From Psychrobacillus psychrodurans (lineage in GTDB: Bacteria > Bacillota > Bacilli > Bacillales_A > Planococcaceae), in the NCBI GenBank assembly GCA_900114885.1, contig FOUN01000006.1, forward strand, positions 1 to 64,000: a stretch of 64,000 bases of DNA, given 5' to 3'. The first letter of the stretch is position 1. Each line of letters begins with the position of its first letter. A program made the translations under genes and the position numbers. This document shows, in pieces, positions 17,518-28,055 of the stretch. The notes beneath the pieces are model-generated. The model saw only the letters and a list, made by a program, of their open reading frames with translations, searched no databases and was not told the DNA's origin.

Positions 17518-17523
17518 ATTATA
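17518..17523 (-). promoter_or_regulatory. probable -10 box of the mur operon
   Basis: A perfect TATAAT on the minus strand, 50 bases before the serine hydrolase start. The hexamer 17 bases upstream is a poor -35, which suggests an activated or weak promoter. No recognisable cre or MurR operator was seen. Confidence 0.4.
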
Positions 17524-17570
17524 CTATAAATATTAAAGAATAGTGAAATTTTTTTTCAATTTCTTTTTTA

Positions 17571-17650
17571 GTCCCTGTGCAAGAAACAAACATGAAAATA
17601 GAAACATTCACGTTTATTTGAATTAACGTGAATGTTTCCTACACAGGGAC
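17571..17650. repeat. 80-bp dispersed palindromic element, copy 1
   Basis: Outer arms GTCCCTGTGCAAGAAACA and TGTTTCCTACACAGGGAC pair at 16 of 18 positions. Inner arms AACATTCACGTT / AACGTGAATGTT pair perfectly. It lies between the OpuA terminator and the mur promoter. It is the same length (80 bp) as the copy at 36204 and about 90 percent alike by eye. Confidence 0.85.
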
Positions 17651-17657
17651 AAACTAA

Positions 17658-17696
17658 AAACCCCCAGAACAAGTTTTTTACTCGCTCCAGGGGTTT
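17658..17696 (-). terminator. opuA operon terminator
   Basis: Inverted repeat AAACCCC / GGGGTTT, 12 bases past the opuAC stop, followed on the minus strand by a T-rich stretch. Confidence 0.7.
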
Positions 17697-17707
17697 GTTT
17701 ATATTTA

Positions 17708-19473
<1,766 letters not shown>

Positions 19474-19474
19474 C

Positions 19475-20728
19475 TTACATCACCTCCGTAATAGGTTGCT
19501 CTGCGGAATCCACTGTTCCATCTTTGTTAATGAACTCATTATCACCAGATAATGCACCTATGAGTGCACCGCGTATAATAATTCCTTGCAGCTTTTGTTC
19601 TTCATTAATAACTGCTACAGGAATGCTTGCTGTTGAGACAACATCAAATAACTCTGTGAGAACCGTATCTGGTAAAATCATCGGAAGATCAGAAATAATG
19701 ACATCATTCAGTGATTTCTCTGATTCGATTGCAGCTACAGTATCTTGCGCTGTAACAGCTCCTAATAAGCGATTCGCATTATCTACTACATATATAGAAG
19801 AAATACCTAATTGTTTCATCAGTCGAAGTGCTACACGAGGACCACGGTCAACTTTTACTGTGTCGGCTTTTTTCATGATATGACCAGCAGTTAGTACTTT
19901 AGATAAATCTACGTCTTCCACAAATCTTTCAACATACTCATTGGATGGACTCATCAGAATTTCTTCAGGAGATCCAATTTGAACAATTTCCCCGTCCTTC
20001 ATCAGTGCTATACGGTCACCAATGCGAAGGGCTTCATCTAAATCATGTGTGATGAAAATTATTGTTTTTTGCATATCGTGATGAAGCTGAAGCAGCTCAT
20101 TTTGCATATCTTTTCGAATAAGCGGATCTAATGCACTAAACGCTTCATCCATAAGCAAAATATCTGGATTATTCGCAAGTGCTCTAGCAAGACCAACACG
20201 CTGTTGCATACCTCCACTTAGTTGTTTCGGGTACTGTTCCTCGTATCCTGCAAGACCGACAAGTCTTAAAGATTCTATTGCTTTTTCGTTTCTTTCTTTT
20301 TTAGAAACCCCTTGGATTTCTAAGCCATACTCTGTATTTTCAACAATTGTTTTATGTGGAAAGAGGGCAAAATTTTGAAATACCATTCCAATTTTCTTCC
20401 TTCTTACATCACGAAGTTGTTCCTTATTCATCTGAACAATATCCTTACCATCTAGTAAAATTTTGCCCATTGTTGGATCTATTAATCTATTAAGCATTCT
20501 AACTAATGTTGATTTACCACTTCCGGATAAACCCATAATGACGAAAATTTCACCTTCATTGACATCAAAGGATACTTGTTTCACTCCAACAGTTGCACCA
20601 GTTGCTTTCAAAATTTCACTTTTTGATTTACCATCTTTCAGCAACTGTATTGCACGACCACTACTTTTACCAAAAATCTTTGTAGCGTCTTTTACTACTA
20701 TTTTTTTATTTATATATTCTTCACTCAT
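19475..20728 (-). CDS. opuAA: glycine betaine ABC ATPase OpuAA
   Basis: A 417-residue ATPase with the ProV/OpuAA N-terminal extension, Walker A GLSGSGKST (residues 66-74 from the chosen start), signature LSGGMQQR, Walker B ILLMDEAFSALD, and two C-terminal CBS domains that sense ionic strength in this family. I chose ATG at 20728 (GAGGAG seven bases upstream, sequence starts MSEEYINKKI). The 23-residue upstream extension has no ribosome site and overlaps the promoter. Salt-stress uptake of glycine betaine is the expected role. Confidence 0.94.
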   Translation of the reverse strand: MSEEYINKKIVVKDATKIFGKSSGRAIQLLKDGKSKSEILKATGATVGVKQVSFDVNEGEIFVIMGLSGSGKSTLVRMLNRLIDPTMGKILLDGKDIVQMNKEQLRDVRRKKIGMVFQNFALFPHKTIVENTEYGLEIQGVSKKERNEKAIESLRLVGLAGYEEQYPKQLSGGMQQRVGLARALANNPDILLMDEAFSALDPLIRKDMQNELLQLHHDMQKTIIFITHDLDEALRIGDRIALMKDGEIVQIGSPEEILMSPSNEYVERFVEDVDLSKVLTAGHIMKKADTVKVDRGPRVALRLMKQLGISSIYVVDNANRLLGAVTAQDTVAAIESEKSLNDVIISDLPMILPDTVLTELFDVVSTASIPVAVINEEQKLQGIIIRGALIGALSGDNEFINKDGTVDSAEQPITEVM

Positions 20729-20768
20729 GCCTTCACTCCTCACCGTCCGAAACACACGAACCCTATTC

Positions 20769-20797
20769 ATTATAGAGTGAACTTCATAAATTTTCAA
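20769..20797 (-). promoter_or_regulatory. sigma-A promoter of opuAA
   Basis: TTGAAA (20792-20797), 17-base spacer, TATAAT (20769-20774) on the minus strand, 41 bases before the chosen start. Confidence 0.85.
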
Positions 20798-20819
20798 CAG
20801 TTTAAACTAAATTAATTGT

Positions 20820-20841
20820 TTGTACAGTAAAAACTGTACAA
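20820..20841. promoter_or_regulatory. operator-like palindrome between opuAA and the GbsR-type gene
   Basis: Perfect arms TTGTACAGT and ACTGTACAA with an AAAA centre. It lies just upstream of the opuA -35 and about 100 bases before the divergent regulator. It is the obvious candidate binding site for that regulator (inference). Confidence 0.65.
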
Positions 20842-20942
20842 TAAATATTTAAAAAAATTGCTTTTTGGGTAAGGATATAATACATTTAAATTTAGTTAGC
20901 TGGATTATGTGAACAAGGCTAATTTCAGTGGAGGGAACGTAT

Positions 20943-21500
20943 ATGGAGGACCATGAAAAAATAGATAAAGCACGGGAGAGAATTATAGAGACAATTGCCC
21001 AAAACATACATTTATACGGTTTGGTGCCTTCTGCAGGTAGACAATTCGGAACAATGTTTTTTCAAAATGAACCATTAACATTAGATGATATGACAGAAAA
21101 ACTAGGCATGAGTAAAACAAGTATGAGCACTTCTGTCCGAGCGCTATCCGAACTAAAGTTAGTCGAACGTGCCTGGAAAAAGGGAGTTCGTAAAGATTTA
21201 TATAAAGTGACAGATGATTGGCACCAAAGCTTCATCGATTTGTTTTCTATTAAATGGCAAAGATCAGTCACACTGCATACGGCGGCAATTAAAAAGTCAC
21301 TGGCAGAACTTGAAGAATTATTACAGAATCCGGTCCTAAGTGAAGAATTACGTGAAGAGGTTCAAATAGATATTGATAAGCTTAAATACATGAAAGACTA
21401 TTACAACTGGTTGGAACGCCTCATAGATGCTTTTGAAGACCAACGAATTTTCGATTTAGTTCCTAAGTTTGAGAATTCTAACGAAAATACTAAAAACTAA
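20943..21500 (+). CDS. GbsR/MarR-family regulator of osmoprotectant genes
   Basis: A 185-residue regulator of the GbsR family, which in Bacillus represses choline/betaine uptake and synthesis genes (GbsR, OpcR). The winged helix covers residues 20-90 (LTLDDMTEKLGMSKTSMSTS). The C-terminal half is a long helical dimer/effector region (LEELLQNPVLSEELREEVQID). Start ATG at 20943 has GGAGGG seven bases upstream. The GTG at 20928 lacks a site. Divergent transcription from opuAA with a palindrome between argues for local control of opuA. Whether choline or another ligand is sensed cannot be seen. Confidence 0.88.
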   Translation: MEDHEKIDKARERIIETIAQNIHLYGLVPSAGRQFGTMFFQNEPLTLDDMTEKLGMSKTSMSTSVRALSELKLVERAWKKGVRKDLYKVTDDWHQSFIDLFSIKWQRSVTLHTAAIKKSLAELEELLQNPVLSEELREEVQIDIDKLKYMKDYYNWLERLIDAFEDQRIFDLVPKFENSNENTKN

Positions 21501-21506
21501 TACAAG

Positions 21507-21555
21507 ACCCCAAAACAGCTGCACTTTTTACAGTGCATACTATTTTGGGGTTTTT
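21507..21555 (+). terminator. terminator of the GbsR-type gene
   Basis: CCCCAAAA...TTTTGGGG stem with inner GCAC/GTGC pairing and a TTTTT tail, just after the stop codon. It is convergent with phnE2. Confidence 0.85.
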
Positions 21556-21557
21556 GT

Positions 21558-21617
21558 GTCCCTGTGTATAAAACAAACATGAAAATTTAAACATTCATGT
21601 TTGTTTGAATTAACGTG
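21558..21617. repeat. dispersed palindromic element, truncated copy
   Basis: The first 60 bases match the 80-bp element (GTCCCTGTG, then ACAAACATGAAAAT, AACATTCATG, TTTGAATTAACGTG). The right 20 bases are missing. The copy ends exactly where the phnE2 stop codon begins (21618). Confidence 0.8.
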
Positions 21618-22475
21618 TTATTTTACAGATGTAGCTGGGAAATAACGACTTTTTAATCTAGTAGATGTTAACTCTAAGACAATTGCTAGGATTAGGATCA
21701 TGTAAGTAATTAATCCGACCTCTCGCATATCAAAGTAGAATCCAGAAGCCATAAACAATTCGAATCCGATCCCTCCTGCACCTGCTGCGGCTCCCATTGC
21801 AACAGCTACAGAGAAATTGATTTCAAATCGTAAGAATGTCCAAGATAGTAAATAGGTGAACGTCGAGGGTAAGATAGCATGAGTTACGGTATGCCACCAG
21901 TTAGCACCAGTTGCAGTAAGCGCCTCCAATATCCCCTTATCTACTTCTTCAAAAGCCTCCGAAAATGCTTTTACTAAATATGCAATTGAGTGAAATAGCA
22001 TTCCAAGAACAGCGGCTTCACTTCCTAACCCTGCTGCGATTGCAAAGATTAGTACCCATAAAACGGTTGGTACTGCGCGAACAAAGGCTACTAGAATTCG
22101 TACTGTTTTCGATATCCATTTGTTCGATAAATTAGTTGCTGCCATCAAGGCCAAGAAGAAGGCAATCACTGCTCCTAGAATTGTCGAAAGAAATGCTAAT
22201 CCAAGCGTAATTCCTACTTGATAAAATGCCTCCCCCCATGTGAAGTGACTCAAAGCGGGTTCGAGGAACATCGTCTTCAAATTATATGCTGTTTCTGAAA
22301 TTGCTTTAGTTAAATCTAAGCCAGAATAATTAAATGACATAAAAGCTAAAATAGTTAGTCCAAACAGAACAATCCCTGTCGCTTTCATGACGCGTTCTAC
22401 TTTGTTGCCAGATTTAATCGAAATTCGACCATTTGACTTTTTTCTGATGTATATCGGTGTGGATGTTACTTCCAT
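21618..22475 (-). CDS. phnE: phosphonate ABC permease PhnE (second)
   Basis: A 285-residue permease with six hydrophobic segments and the PhnE coupling loop (EAFEEVDKGILEALTATGANWWHTV). Its longer N-terminus (SNGRISIKSGNKVERVMK) distinguishes it from the partner. It forms a heterodimeric channel with the upstream PhnE and is driven by PhnC. The start ATG overlaps the previous stop (TAATG). The gene's 3' end abuts the truncated dispersed repeat. Confidence 0.92.
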   Translation of the reverse strand: MEVTSTPIYIRKKSNGRISIKSGNKVERVMKATGIVLFGLTILAFMSFNYSGLDLTKAISETAYNLKTMFLEPALSHFTWGEAFYQVGITLGLAFLSTILGAVIAFFLALMAATNLSNKWISKTVRILVAFVRAVPTVLWVLIFAIAAGLGSEAAVLGMLFHSIAYLVKAFSEAFEEVDKGILEALTATGANWWHTVTHAILPSTFTYLLSWTFLRFEINFSVAVAMGAAAGAGGIGFELFMASGFYFDMREVGLITYMILILAIVLELTSTRLKSRYFPATSVK

Positions 22476-23263
22476 TATAGAATCACCTTCCGGATATGAT
22501 TTGAAATCAGTTCTAGCATAATAACGGAAATGACGATACTAAGCGTAACAAGCGCCACTGCATGATAGTTAAGGGTTTTATAATAGAGGTCAAATGAGTA
22601 TCCAATTCCCGTACCGGTTAAGATACCAACTAGTGTGGCACTACGGATATTTGTCTCGATCATAAACAAAATCCAACTGATCATTTGAGGCAAACATTGT
22701 GGAATAACTGCTTTATAGACAATTTGAAAGTAGGTAGCACCAGTGGCCCTCAAGGCTTCCACTGCACTTTGGCTAGCTTCATCGATAGATTCAATAAACG
22801 CTCTTGTTAAAAAGCCCAACGAGCCAACAAACAAAGCTAAGTACCCAGTCACTGAATTTTGACCAAAGGATAGAAGCAATATTAAAGCCCAAGCAACTAC
22901 TGGAATATTTCTTGCCACCGATGCGATAAATCGAGCAAATGCACCGAGTAAATTACTTGTTCCAGTTGTTTTTGAACCCATTAACCCTAAAAAGAGAGAA
23001 AAGACTGTCGCAGTTGTGGTGGCTGCAATAGACATAAGAATAGTTTCCGCTAATTTCTCCAGTATTTTCGGGAGCCTTTCTAGCGTTTCTTGGGTAATAA
23101 ATAGATTTGAAACTATCCAAGTAAAAGCATTTGGTAACGTAGCAATTCCATGAATGATATTAAAGTTCGTTATATCCGATGATAAATATGTCAGGACGAT
23201 TATAATCGTAGCAAAAATAATCGTTTGCCATTTCCGTTGGTTTCGCATTACTTTTTCATTCAC
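22475..23263 (-). CDS. phnE: phosphonate ABC permease PhnE (first)
   Basis: A 262-residue PhnE-type permease with six spans and the loop ESIDEASQSAVEALRATGATYFQIV. Start GTG at 23263 has GGAG eight bases upstream, and it lies 13 bases after phnC. Two different PhnE subunits per operon are usual in Bacillales phnDCE1E2. Confidence 0.92.
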   Translation of the reverse strand: MNEKVMRNQRKWQTIIFATIIIVLTYLSSDITNFNIIHGIATLPNAFTWIVSNLFITQETLERLPKILEKLAETILMSIAATTTATVFSLFLGLMGSKTTGTSNLLGAFARFIASVARNIPVVAWALILLLSFGQNSVTGYLALFVGSLGFLTRAFIESIDEASQSAVEALRATGATYFQIVYKAVIPQCLPQMISWILFMIETNIRSATLVGILTGTGIGYSFDLYYKTLNYHAVALVTLSIVISVIMLELISNHIRKVIL

Positions 23264-23275
23264 TTTGATTACTCC

Positions 23276-24049
23276 TTACACAGTAACTAACTGTCTTTTT
23301 TCTACCGTTTTTGTGCCATAAATTAGATCAGTACTGTCTGTAGATAATCTATAGCTAGGACCGTCAAAGACGATGCCACCTTTACTTAAGCCGATAATAC
23401 GATCAGAATAGCTTCGTGCAATTTCCACTTGATGCAAATTCACAATGCATGTAATGTTAAGCTCCATCGTAATCGATTTTAAATAATCCATAATCACTTT
23501 AGATGCATTGGGATCAAGTGAAGCAATTGGTTCATCACACAGAACAATTTTCGGCTCTTGGATGAGAGAACGAGCAATTCCTACACGTTGTTGCTGACCA
23601 CCACTTAGCTGATCACACCGTTTATAAGCATGCTCTTCAATTCCTAATTTTTTTAGAAGGTAAAAAGCTTGCTCCTTTTCATCTTCTGTAAATTTCCCTA
23701 ATATACCTTGAACAGTTGTTTTATATCCGAATCTACCATGTAGCACGTTCTCGATAACAGATAAGCGTGGGACAAGATTATAATGTTGAAAAATCATGCC
23801 AATGTTTGTACGCATTTTACGTAGTTCTTTTTTGTTCAAACTACCTACATCATTACCATCAAAAATTACTTTGCCTTCGTCGATTTCCACCATCCGATTT
23901 ATACAGCGTAATAGTGTTGATTTTCCAGCTCCTGATGGCCCAATAATTGATACAAATTCTCCAGCTTCTACTTCAAAGCTAACATCGTTAAGAACTTTCG
24001 CATCTGCGTTATATGACTTTCCTAATTTCTCCACTTTAAGTAAGGACAT
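23276..24049 (-). CDS. phnC: phosphonate ABC ATPase PhnC
   Basis: A 257-residue ABC ATPase: Walker A IGPSGAGKST (residues 35-44), Q-loop FQHYNLVPRLSVIENVLHGR (typical of PhnC), signature LSGGQQQR, Walker B IVLCDEPIASLD. It energises phosphonate uptake with PhnD/PhnE. Ribosome site AAAGGAG. A long hairpin (24079-24116) lies between it and phnD. Confidence 0.94.
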   Translation of the reverse strand: MSLLKVEKLGKSYNADAKVLNDVSFEVEAGEFVSIIGPSGAGKSTLLRCINRMVEIDEGKVIFDGNDVGSLNKKELRKMRTNIGMIFQHYNLVPRLSVIENVLHGRFGYKTTVQGILGKFTEDEKEQAFYLLKKLGIEEHAYKRCDQLSGGQQQRVGIARSLIQEPKIVLCDEPIASLDPNASKVIMDYLKSITMELNITCIVNLHQVEIARSYSDRIIGLSKGGIVFDGPSYRLSTDSTDLIYGTKTVEKRQLVTV

Positions 24050-24078
24050 TTATCTAAACTCCTTTAGCTAATTTAATG

Positions 24079-24116
24079 AATAAGAGCATGCATTTATACG
24101 TATGCATACTCTTATT
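24079..24116. other. intercistronic hairpin between phnD and phnC
   Basis: Arms AATAAGAG and CTCTTATT continue through ATGCAT on both sides around a short loop. There is no T-run on the transcribed strand. Such hairpins usually stabilise or attenuate so that the binding protein is made in excess. Confidence 0.65.
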
Positions 24117-24132
24117 TTGAATACCTTGTTTA

Positions 24133-25173
24133 CTATTTTGAAAGTTCACGAATTGGATTGAACCAAGCATCTTCTACTTCCGCGAATCTTTCATTTCCTG
24201 ACTTAAAGAATAATCCACTCTCTCCTGAATCCTCTGGAACAAAGATCTTTTCATTGTTTGCAATTTCATCAGAGGTGAATAATTCTATTAATTTATCATA
24301 ATCCTCTTGACCTAGAGCTTCTAAATTTGCTGCAAATGGTGCGTTTAATACTGGTGTAACAGACATTAACAAAAATTCTTTCCCTGTAACAGTGTTAAAA
24401 GGCTCTGCGGCATCGTCTTTAACTTTATAAACAGACCCTGCTTTGTTCGCTTCACCGTCCACTACTTCTACGTAGTTTTCTACACATGTATCACAGAAAG
24501 CAGCGACCTCTGAATTGTTACTTAATAGGTTTACTGCTGAACCCTGATGTGAATTTCCGAATAGTACTTGAGAGAATAGCTTGCCTCCCTCCATCAAGTC
24601 TTCTGCTACTAAATCTTCAAATCCTGATTTTTTTACATAGTGAGAAATAATGGATGACGTCGGTACCACAAATCCCGATGTCGAGCTATTTGATACAAAT
24701 GAAATACTTTTTTGTTCTAATTTATCTAATGAAAATTCTCCGTCTACCTTGAAATCATCTTGTGCATCTACATTTATAGCTAACCAACTATGGTACAATG
24801 CGTCATCTAATGTACCTGATTCACCTGTTGGTACGACTAAAGGTTGAATAGCATCGTTTCCATTTTTAGCTTCGATATAACCTTGCGCTCCCATGAAAGC
24901 AAGGTCAGCGTTATTATTTATTAATGTTTCAATGGCAATTGCATAATCAGTAGTTAACTGATGTTCCACTGTTTTACCAGTAGCTTCTTCAATTACTCGT
25001 CCAATTTCATCACGCGAAGACTTCATATCCGAACCCGATTCATTTGGATACCAAGCGATTTTTATCACGTCATCCACTTCAGCGTTTTTCGCCCCAGCAC
25101 TTCCTTCTGAACATGCAGATAACAATATAGCTACCACTAAAACCAGACTGATAATAGACCAATTTTTCTTCAT
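24133..25173 (-). CDS. phnD: phosphonate-binding lipoprotein PhnD
   Basis: A 346-residue periplasmic-type binding lipoprotein. The signal peptide ends VAILLSACSEG. The mature domain has IAWYPNESGSDMKSSRDEIG and LAFMGAQGYIEAKN, and the PhnD-family SNSSTSGFVVPTS loop that contacts the phosphonate. Ribosome site AAAAGGAG. It is the first gene of phnDCE1E2, 148 bases after the PHP gene. Whether it has its own promoter is unclear, since no Pho-box array was evident there. Confidence 0.92.
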   Translation of the reverse strand: MKKNWSIISLVLVVAILLSACSEGSAGAKNAEVDDVIKIAWYPNESGSDMKSSRDEIGRVIEEATGKTVEHQLTTDYAIAIETLINNNADLAFMGAQGYIEAKNGNDAIQPLVVPTGESGTLDDALYHSWLAINVDAQDDFKVDGEFSLDKLEQKSISFVSNSSTSGFVVPTSSIISHYVKKSGFEDLVAEDLMEGGKLFSQVLFGNSHQGSAVNLLSNNSEVAAFCDTCVENYVEVVDGEANKAGSVYKVKDDAAEPFNTVTGKEFLLMSVTPVLNAPFAANLEALGQEDYDKLIELFTSDEIANNEKIFVPEDSGESGLFFKSGNERFAEVEDAWFNPIRELSK

Positions 25174-25321
25174 TAATAATTCTCCTTTTCGCTAAATGAA
25201 ATGGTAGTGCATTTAAAACCTGTTCGTACATGTATATTGAAACATAAATTATTTACCAATTGTGGAAATTTACAGTATCTTAGCAGACTATTAAACTTCT
25301 TTACATCTTGACAAGTATTAT

Positions 25322-26128
25322 TTAGCTAAATCTTTCAAATAAAGGACTCACAATATCTCCAACTTCAATAGTGGCGCCATATGAGCCGTGAAAATCCGTG
25401 CCACCTGTCATAATTAGTCCATATTTTTCAGCTAAAATTTCTATCTTTTGATAATCTTCCGCAGTGTGATCTAAATGGTTTCTTTCAATTCCACCTAAGC
25501 CAACCTCTATTAGCTCGGGTATCAACTCATAGGTATTTAGCTGACCAGGGTGTGCAATGACTGCTATTCCCCCATCTCCGACAATGGCTTCTATTGCCTC
25601 AAATACATCAACGTATTGGATATCTCCTGAAGCAACACCATTACCTTTAAATAATTTTTTATATAGCTCTTTATATATTTCAGATGTATAAGGGGCTTCC
25701 GTTAAATTATGCATAATATGTTGCTTGTAAATTATGTCGGATGGCTTTGCAGATTCCTTAATCGCTGCAATATCAAGTTCATATCCAGCAGCTTTTATTT
25801 GTTGTATTTGCCAAAGCGAATGTTCTTGCCTTCGCTTTAACAATGGATTACAAATAGCTTGGATATGAATTGCTTTAGGATGATAGTTATATCCGAGCAC
25901 ATGTACTTTACGATTTCTTTTAAAGTCAAAGGCGGAGATTTCGATACCAGGTATGACTTTAACTCCGTATTTTTTACCAAGTGCAAGAACTTCTGGGAGT
26001 CCCTTGACTGTGTCATGGTCAACAAAACTAATATGCGTGACACCTTGTAGGCTTGCTAGTTTCATCACTGTTTCAGCATGTTCCGATCCATCTGAATAGC
26101 GGCTATGAACATGTAAATCAGCTTTCAT
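25322..26128 (-). CDS. PHP-domain phosphoesterase of the C-P lyase operon
   Basis: A 268-residue PHP (polymerase and histidinol phosphatase) metal hydrolase: DLHVHSRYSDGS (residues 4-15), FVDHDTVKGL, PGIEISA, IAHPGQ and TGGTDFHGSYG supply the trinuclear metal ligands. In Eggerthella a PHP protein from a C-P lyase operon opens the 5-phosphoribosyl 1,2-cyclic phosphate made by PhnJ and then removes phosphate. It probably does the same here, replacing PhnP. No phnP or phnN is present. The start overlaps the phnL stop (11 bases) and lacks its own ribosome site, implying coupling. Confidence 0.82.
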   Translation of the reverse strand: MKADLHVHSRYSDGSEHAETVMKLASLQGVTHISFVDHDTVKGLPEVLALGKKYGVKVIPGIEISAFDFKRNRKVHVLGYNYHPKAIHIQAICNPLLKRRQEHSLWQIQQIKAAGYELDIAAIKESAKPSDIIYKQHIMHNLTEAPYTSEIYKELYKKLFKGNGVASGDIQYVDVFEAIEAIVGDGGIAVIAHPGQLNTYELIPELIEVGLGGIERNHLDHTAEDYQKIEILAEKYGLIMTGGTDFHGSYGATIEVGDIVSPLFERFS

Positions 26129-26840
26129 AGGTTATCGTCTCTTTTACAACTGTTTGCTGTCTTGACTGTATATCGTAAACCTTGTCACAAAGACCTTCCA
26201 TGAATTCAATATCATGAAATATTCCAACTAAGGTTGTGCCTTTATTTTTCAGTTTTTCAATCATTTCACGGACTTTTACTTTAGATTGTTGGTCGAGACT
26301 TGCAGTTGGTTCATCTAGCAATAGTAAACGTGGATTTTTCACCGTTGCCATCGCAATATTTAGTCTCAGCTTTTCCCCACCGGAAAACGTATTAGGATAG
26401 CTATCCCATAGTTTTGGATCCATTTCGAAATGTGTTAGTGCCTCTCCTGACTCCTTCAGAGCAACTTCCTCGGATTCACCCATTTCTAGTAATGCATTAA
26501 TAACAAGCTGGCGGCAGGTTGTTCTTGGCATAACATTTAAAAACTGGGATACATATCCTATCTCATATTGGCGTAAATAAAGCATTTTTCTTTCCGATAT
26601 TGTTGCCAAATCCACTTGTCCAAAACGTGCCGAGTTATATAAAATATTGCCGGTATCCGGTAAATAGGAGCGGTAAATACTCTTCAATATCGTCGATTTA
26701 CCACTGCCACTTTTCCCAACAATTCCAATGAACTCTCCAGCTTCTAAAGAGAAATTGATATGTTCGATTGCTGGCATTGTTTTCTCTAAGTGATGAATCG
26801 TGAATCGTTTGCCAAAATCCTTGATTTCTAGCATTGTCAT
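26118..26840 (-). CDS. phnL: C-P lyase accessory ABC protein PhnL
   Basis: A 240-residue ABC-type protein with no membrane partner: Walker A GIVGKSGSGKST, signature FSGGEKLRLNIAMA and Walker B LLLLDEPTASLD. QFLNVMPRTT in the Q-loop is PhnL-specific. With PhnG/H/I it is needed to couple phosphonate to ATP, forming ribose 1-phosphonate triphosphate. Strong AGGAGG seven bases before the ATG. Confidence 0.93.
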   Translation of the reverse strand: MTMLEIKDFGKRFTIHHLEKTMPAIEHINFSLEAGEFIGIVGKSGSGKSTILKSIYRSYLPDTGNILYNSARFGQVDLATISERKMLYLRQYEIGYVSQFLNVMPRTTCRQLVINALLEMGESEEVALKESGEALTHFEMDPKLWDSYPNTFSGGEKLRLNIAMATVKNPRLLLLDEPTASLDQQSKVKVREMIEKLKNKGTTLVGIFHDIEFMEGLCDKVYDIQSRQQTVVKETITYES

Positions 26841-26860
26841 TTCACTACCTCCTTGATTTA

Positions 26861-28048
26861 CTATTTAATCCGGTAATGTGTTGTCGTTATTAATGCTCCG
26901 TTTACCATTGTTGTAGTCAGCATCGGATACCCATCTTCCATACGTTCAATCACTAAAATATCCGCTTTCTTGCCAGGTTTTATCGAGCCCAACTCATCGT
27001 CCATTTTTACTGCTTTAGCAGGATTTAACGAGACCATCATAAACGTTTTGTGCAAATCATTACCATGCTTCTCGTGCAGATCAAAGATTGCGTGTAGCAA
27101 TGCTGCTGGATAATAATCACTACAAAGAATATCTACACAGTCGTTTGCAACTGCTTCAGCCGCCGACAGATTGCCGGAGTGTGAGCCACCGAGAAGCACA
27201 TTAGGAGCCCCCACAATTGTATGTAGCCCAATTTCCTTTGCTTTCTTTGCTACTTCAAGGGTTATAGGAAATTCACTAATTGTTGTTCCAAAGGATTTTA
27301 CTAATTCTAACTTTTGAATTTTGTCATCGTCATGTGATGCAATTGCAATACCTTTTGAAATCGCAATGTCTGCTACTTCTTTTATTTTTTCACTTGTTAA
27401 AAATTCTGTACTTTGCCGCTCTGCAATTAACACATTGACGTCATCATCTGAAATGTCCCGGTACCCTTTTAATGTTTCACGATATACTTCAAGATTTCGA
27501 TACTGACCTTGCCCTGGTGTATGGTCCATAAATGACAACAGATGGACTTTGCCATCCTCCATATTTTTTACAAGCGTGTCTATTTCATCTACATTGTCTA
27601 TTTCAAACCGTGCATGCATGCGGTGACGGATTAAATGTAGTTCTTTATGCGTCGCGTCGATCGCATCTACCATGCGCTGAATATTATTCGGATTTCGCAT
27701 CGGTTTATGGGTAAAAACATCTTCTCGGTAAAATGACAGGGAATGAAACATCGTAGTGATTCCATGACTGATCAATATTTTCTCTGCTTCCCTCAAACTA
27801 ATATTGAAGTCCATCATACTAGTTGGTCTAGGCGATGCTATTGTCTCAATATAATCCGAATGGATATCTATAAATCCAGGAGATATGTATCCCCCTCTTG
27901 CATCTATTAACTGCGCATTGGTATAAGTAGACACTGTTTCTTGGGGAATTATCGACTGAATTATTTCACCTTCCACTACAACCGCATACCCTTCCAAAAT
28001 TGTTTCTTCTGTTATGATTTTCCCATTATGAATAATGTACAAAGTCAC
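26861..28048 (-). CDS. phnM: alpha-D-ribose 1-methylphosphonate 5-triphosphate diphosphatase PhnM
   Basis: A 395-residue amidohydrolase-fold enzyme that removes pyrophosphate from the PhnI/G/H/L product. Motifs: SPGFIDIHSDYIE (metal-binding region, HxD in place of HxH as in PhnM), ASHDDDK, and GAPNVLLGGSHSGN. LNPAKAV and KPGKKADILVIE are the composite-sheet ending. The frame opens with GTG at 28048. A TTG six bases further in has better spacing (eight bases) from GAGGAG and may be the true start. Confidence 0.93.
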   Translation of the reverse strand: MTLYIIHNGKIITEETILEGYAVVVEGEIIQSIIPQETVSTYTNAQLIDARGGYISPGFIDIHSDYIETIASPRPTSMMDFNISLREAEKILISHGITTMFHSLSFYREDVFTHKPMRNPNNIQRMVDAIDATHKELHLIRHRMHARFEIDNVDEIDTLVKNMEDGKVHLLSFMDHTPGQGQYRNLEVYRETLKGYRDISDDDVNVLIAERQSTEFLTSEKIKEVADIAISKGIAIASHDDDKIQKLELVKSFGTTISEFPITLEVAKKAKEIGLHTIVGAPNVLLGGSHSGNLSAAEAVANDCVDILCSDYYPAALLHAIFDLHEKHGNDLHKTFMMVSLNPAKAVKMDDELGSIKPGKKADILVIERMEDGYPMLTTTMVNGALITTTHYRIK

Positions 28049-28055
28049 CGCTCCT

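Noticed and set aside
20876-20881. TATAAT as promoter of the GbsR-type gene
   Set aside because: A perfect -10 but no acceptable -35 at 16-18 bases, so left unannotated.
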